The notes under the pieces are model-generated. The model saw only the letters and a list, made by a program, of their open reading frames with translations, ran no database searches and was not told the origin of the DNA. A stretch of DNA of 6,281 nt from an uncultured Bacilli bacterium (GTDB lineage Bacteria; Bacillota_I; Bacilli_A; RF39; UBA660): assembly GCA_934162265.1 (NCBI GenBank), contig CAKPHZ010000038.1, positions 1 through 6,281 on the forward strand, read 5' to 3'. The position numbers and the translations under genes were made by a program. Positions 5,875-6,281 of this stretch are shown here, piece after piece; the first letter of the stretch is position 1, and the number at the start of each line of letters is the position of its first letter.

Positions 5875-5898
5875 AAATAAGAAAGGGAGGAAATCAAA

Positions 5899-6099
5899 AT
5901 GTGCGTTAAACTTGATAGTGAGAAATGTATTGGCTGTGGAAGTTGCGTTTCTTTAACTAAGCAAAAAATATTTGATTTTGATGATGAAGGAAAAGCTTAT
6001 GTTGTTTCTGAAAAAATCGCCGAAGAAGATATGGATACCGTAAAAAATGCTATTGATTATTGTCCGACTTCTGCCATTTATTTTGAATCAGAGAAATAA
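5899..6099 (+). CDS. fer: Ferredoxin, single [4Fe-4S] cluster
   Basis: This small 66-aa acidic ferredoxin carries low-potential electrons in the cytosol. The cluster ligands are Cys10, Cys13 and Cys16 (CIGCGSC at 10-16) and the distant Cys55 followed by Pro (YCPTSAI at 54-60), the layout of one-cluster bacterial ferredoxins. There is no second CxxCxxC motif. Cys2 is extra and not a usual ligand. The stretch FDFDDEGKAYV at 25-35 is typical of the Bacillus/Thermotoga type. The usual Pro soon after the third Cys is absent, replaced by SLTKQK. The ATG has a strong AGGGAGG site and its own promoter. It is the only rightward gene, monocistronic as far as visible. Its redox partner cannot be told from the context. 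Confidence 0.95.
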   Translation: MCVKLDSEKCIGCGSCVSLTKQKIFDFDDEGKAYVVSEKIAEEDMDTVKNAIDYCPTSAIYFESEK

Positions 6100-6108
6100 T
6101 CTGATTTT
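6086..6108 (+). terminator. Hairpin across the ferredoxin stop codon
   Basis: AATCAGA (6086-6092) pairs perfectly with TCTGATT (6100-6106), with the stop codon in the 7-nt loop, followed by only TT and then AAGC. It resembles a weak terminator or 3'-end-protecting hairpin and competes with the palindrome at 6104-6119. Confidence 0.35.
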
Positions 6109-6119
6109 AAGCTTAAAAT
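6104..6119. repeat. 16-base perfect palindrome
   Basis: ATTTTAAGCTTAAAAT is its own reverse complement, centred on a HindIII-type AAGCTT. It lies five bases after the ferredoxin stop codon. It could be a dimeric protein-binding site or part of an RNA hairpin, or it may be a chance event in AT-rich DNA. Its left half TTTTAAGCTT recurs at 6251-6260. Confidence 0.5.
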
Positions 6120-6143
6120 ACTTCTAAAGATTTTTCTTTAAAC

Positions 6144-6180
6144 AATTAAGGATTGCTTAGTTCAATTCTTTTTTTATTTT
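6144..6180 (+). terminator. Possible ferredoxin terminator
   Basis: AATTAAG (6144-6150) pairs with CTTAGTT (6156-6162) over 7 bp with one wobble and a 5-nt loop. Six bases later comes a long T-run (6169-6175), then ATTTT. The gap before the T-run and the weak stem make it a poor terminator alone. A smaller 6-bp hairpin, TAAAGA with TCTTTA (6125-6140), lies just upstream. Confidence 0.4.
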
Positions 6181-6189
6181 TTATAAGGA

Positions 6190-6219
6190 AACTACGATTT
6201 TTGCGTATAACTGGTAGTT
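6190..6219 (+). other. Stem-loop of unknown role before the strong terminator
   Basis: AACTAC (6190-6195) pairs with GTAGTT (6214-6219) around an 18-nt loop, five bases before the terminator stem at 6225. The interval 6181-6224 is less T-rich than its surroundings. I see no convincing promoter or known riboswitch consensus for it. It may be the 3' tail of the ferredoxin mRNA or part of a small RNA. Confidence 0.3.
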
Positions 6220-6224
6220 AATCG

Positions 6225-6254
6225 AATGGGTGCAATTATTTTGCACCCATTTTT
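6225..6254 (+). terminator. Strong intrinsic terminator
   Basis: AATGGGTGCAA (6225-6235) and TTGCACCCATT (6241-6251) form a perfect 11-bp stem with five G-C pairs and a TTATT loop, followed by TTT. It is clearly directed rightward, since the minus-strand side lacks a U-tract. It ends the ferredoxin transcript or a small RNA from 6181 on. After it, 6255-6281 shows no recognisable gene. Confidence 0.8.
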
Positions 6255-6281
6255 AAGCTTTTTTAATAAGCATGATTATTC

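Noticed and set aside
6181..6254. Riboswitch or T-box at the right edge
   Set aside because: I could not match any known consensus (T-box, purine, preQ1, fluoride, c-di-GMP, ZTP). It is kept only as an unassigned stem plus terminator.
1..6281. Alternative genetic code (TGA as Trp)
   Set aside because: The Trp codons checked in mutL and the SPFH gene are TGG, and yutD ends at TGA in a clean ATGA overlap with pyrH.

Overview
The window is AT-rich bacterial chromosome. It looks like an uncultured low-GC Bacillota, probably a deep-branching Bacilli lineage. The grounds are the strong AT bias, Bacilli-type AGGAGG ribosome binding sites, a YutD-family gene (a family typical of Bacilli) and a MutL that aligns well with the Bacillus type, including its endonuclease motif. 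The standard bacterial code fits: Trp is TGG at the positions checked in mutL and the SPFH gene, and yutD stops at TGA, so this is not a code-4 mollicute. There are no mobile elements, CRISPR arrays, tRNAs or rRNAs. The longest gene-free stretch is the right-hand 182 bases.

Seven genes read leftward (minus strand) and one reads rightward. In leftward transcription order: a 309-aa tail-anchored protein of unknown function with its own promoter and a weak terminator; a promoter followed by the tight cluster yutD, pyrH (UMP kinase) and a 127-aa unknown protein with a possible Cys-His-Asp triad; an NfeD-like membrane protein translationally coupled to an SPFH/stomatin-type protein, ending in a terminator at the stop codon; and mutL with its own promoter, a TTG start and a terminator over its stop codon. 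On the plus strand, a one-cluster [4Fe-4S] ferredoxin is transcribed divergently from the 309-aa gene.

Both edges hold RNA structure. At 7-45 a plus-strand terminator apparently ends a rightward gene lying just left of the window and converging on mutL. At 6086-6254, downstream of the ferredoxin, there is a run of hairpins ending in a strong 11-bp terminator.

The genes are mostly housekeeping: mismatch repair, pyrimidine nucleotide supply, a membrane-microdomain pair and electron transfer. I see no clear new multi-gene system. The items most worth checking are the 127-aa protein beside pyrH, the tail-anchored 309-aa protein, the apparent loss of the clamp-binding glutamine in MutL, the hairpin run after the ferredoxin gene, and the extended -10 (TGn) element in all six predicted promoters.
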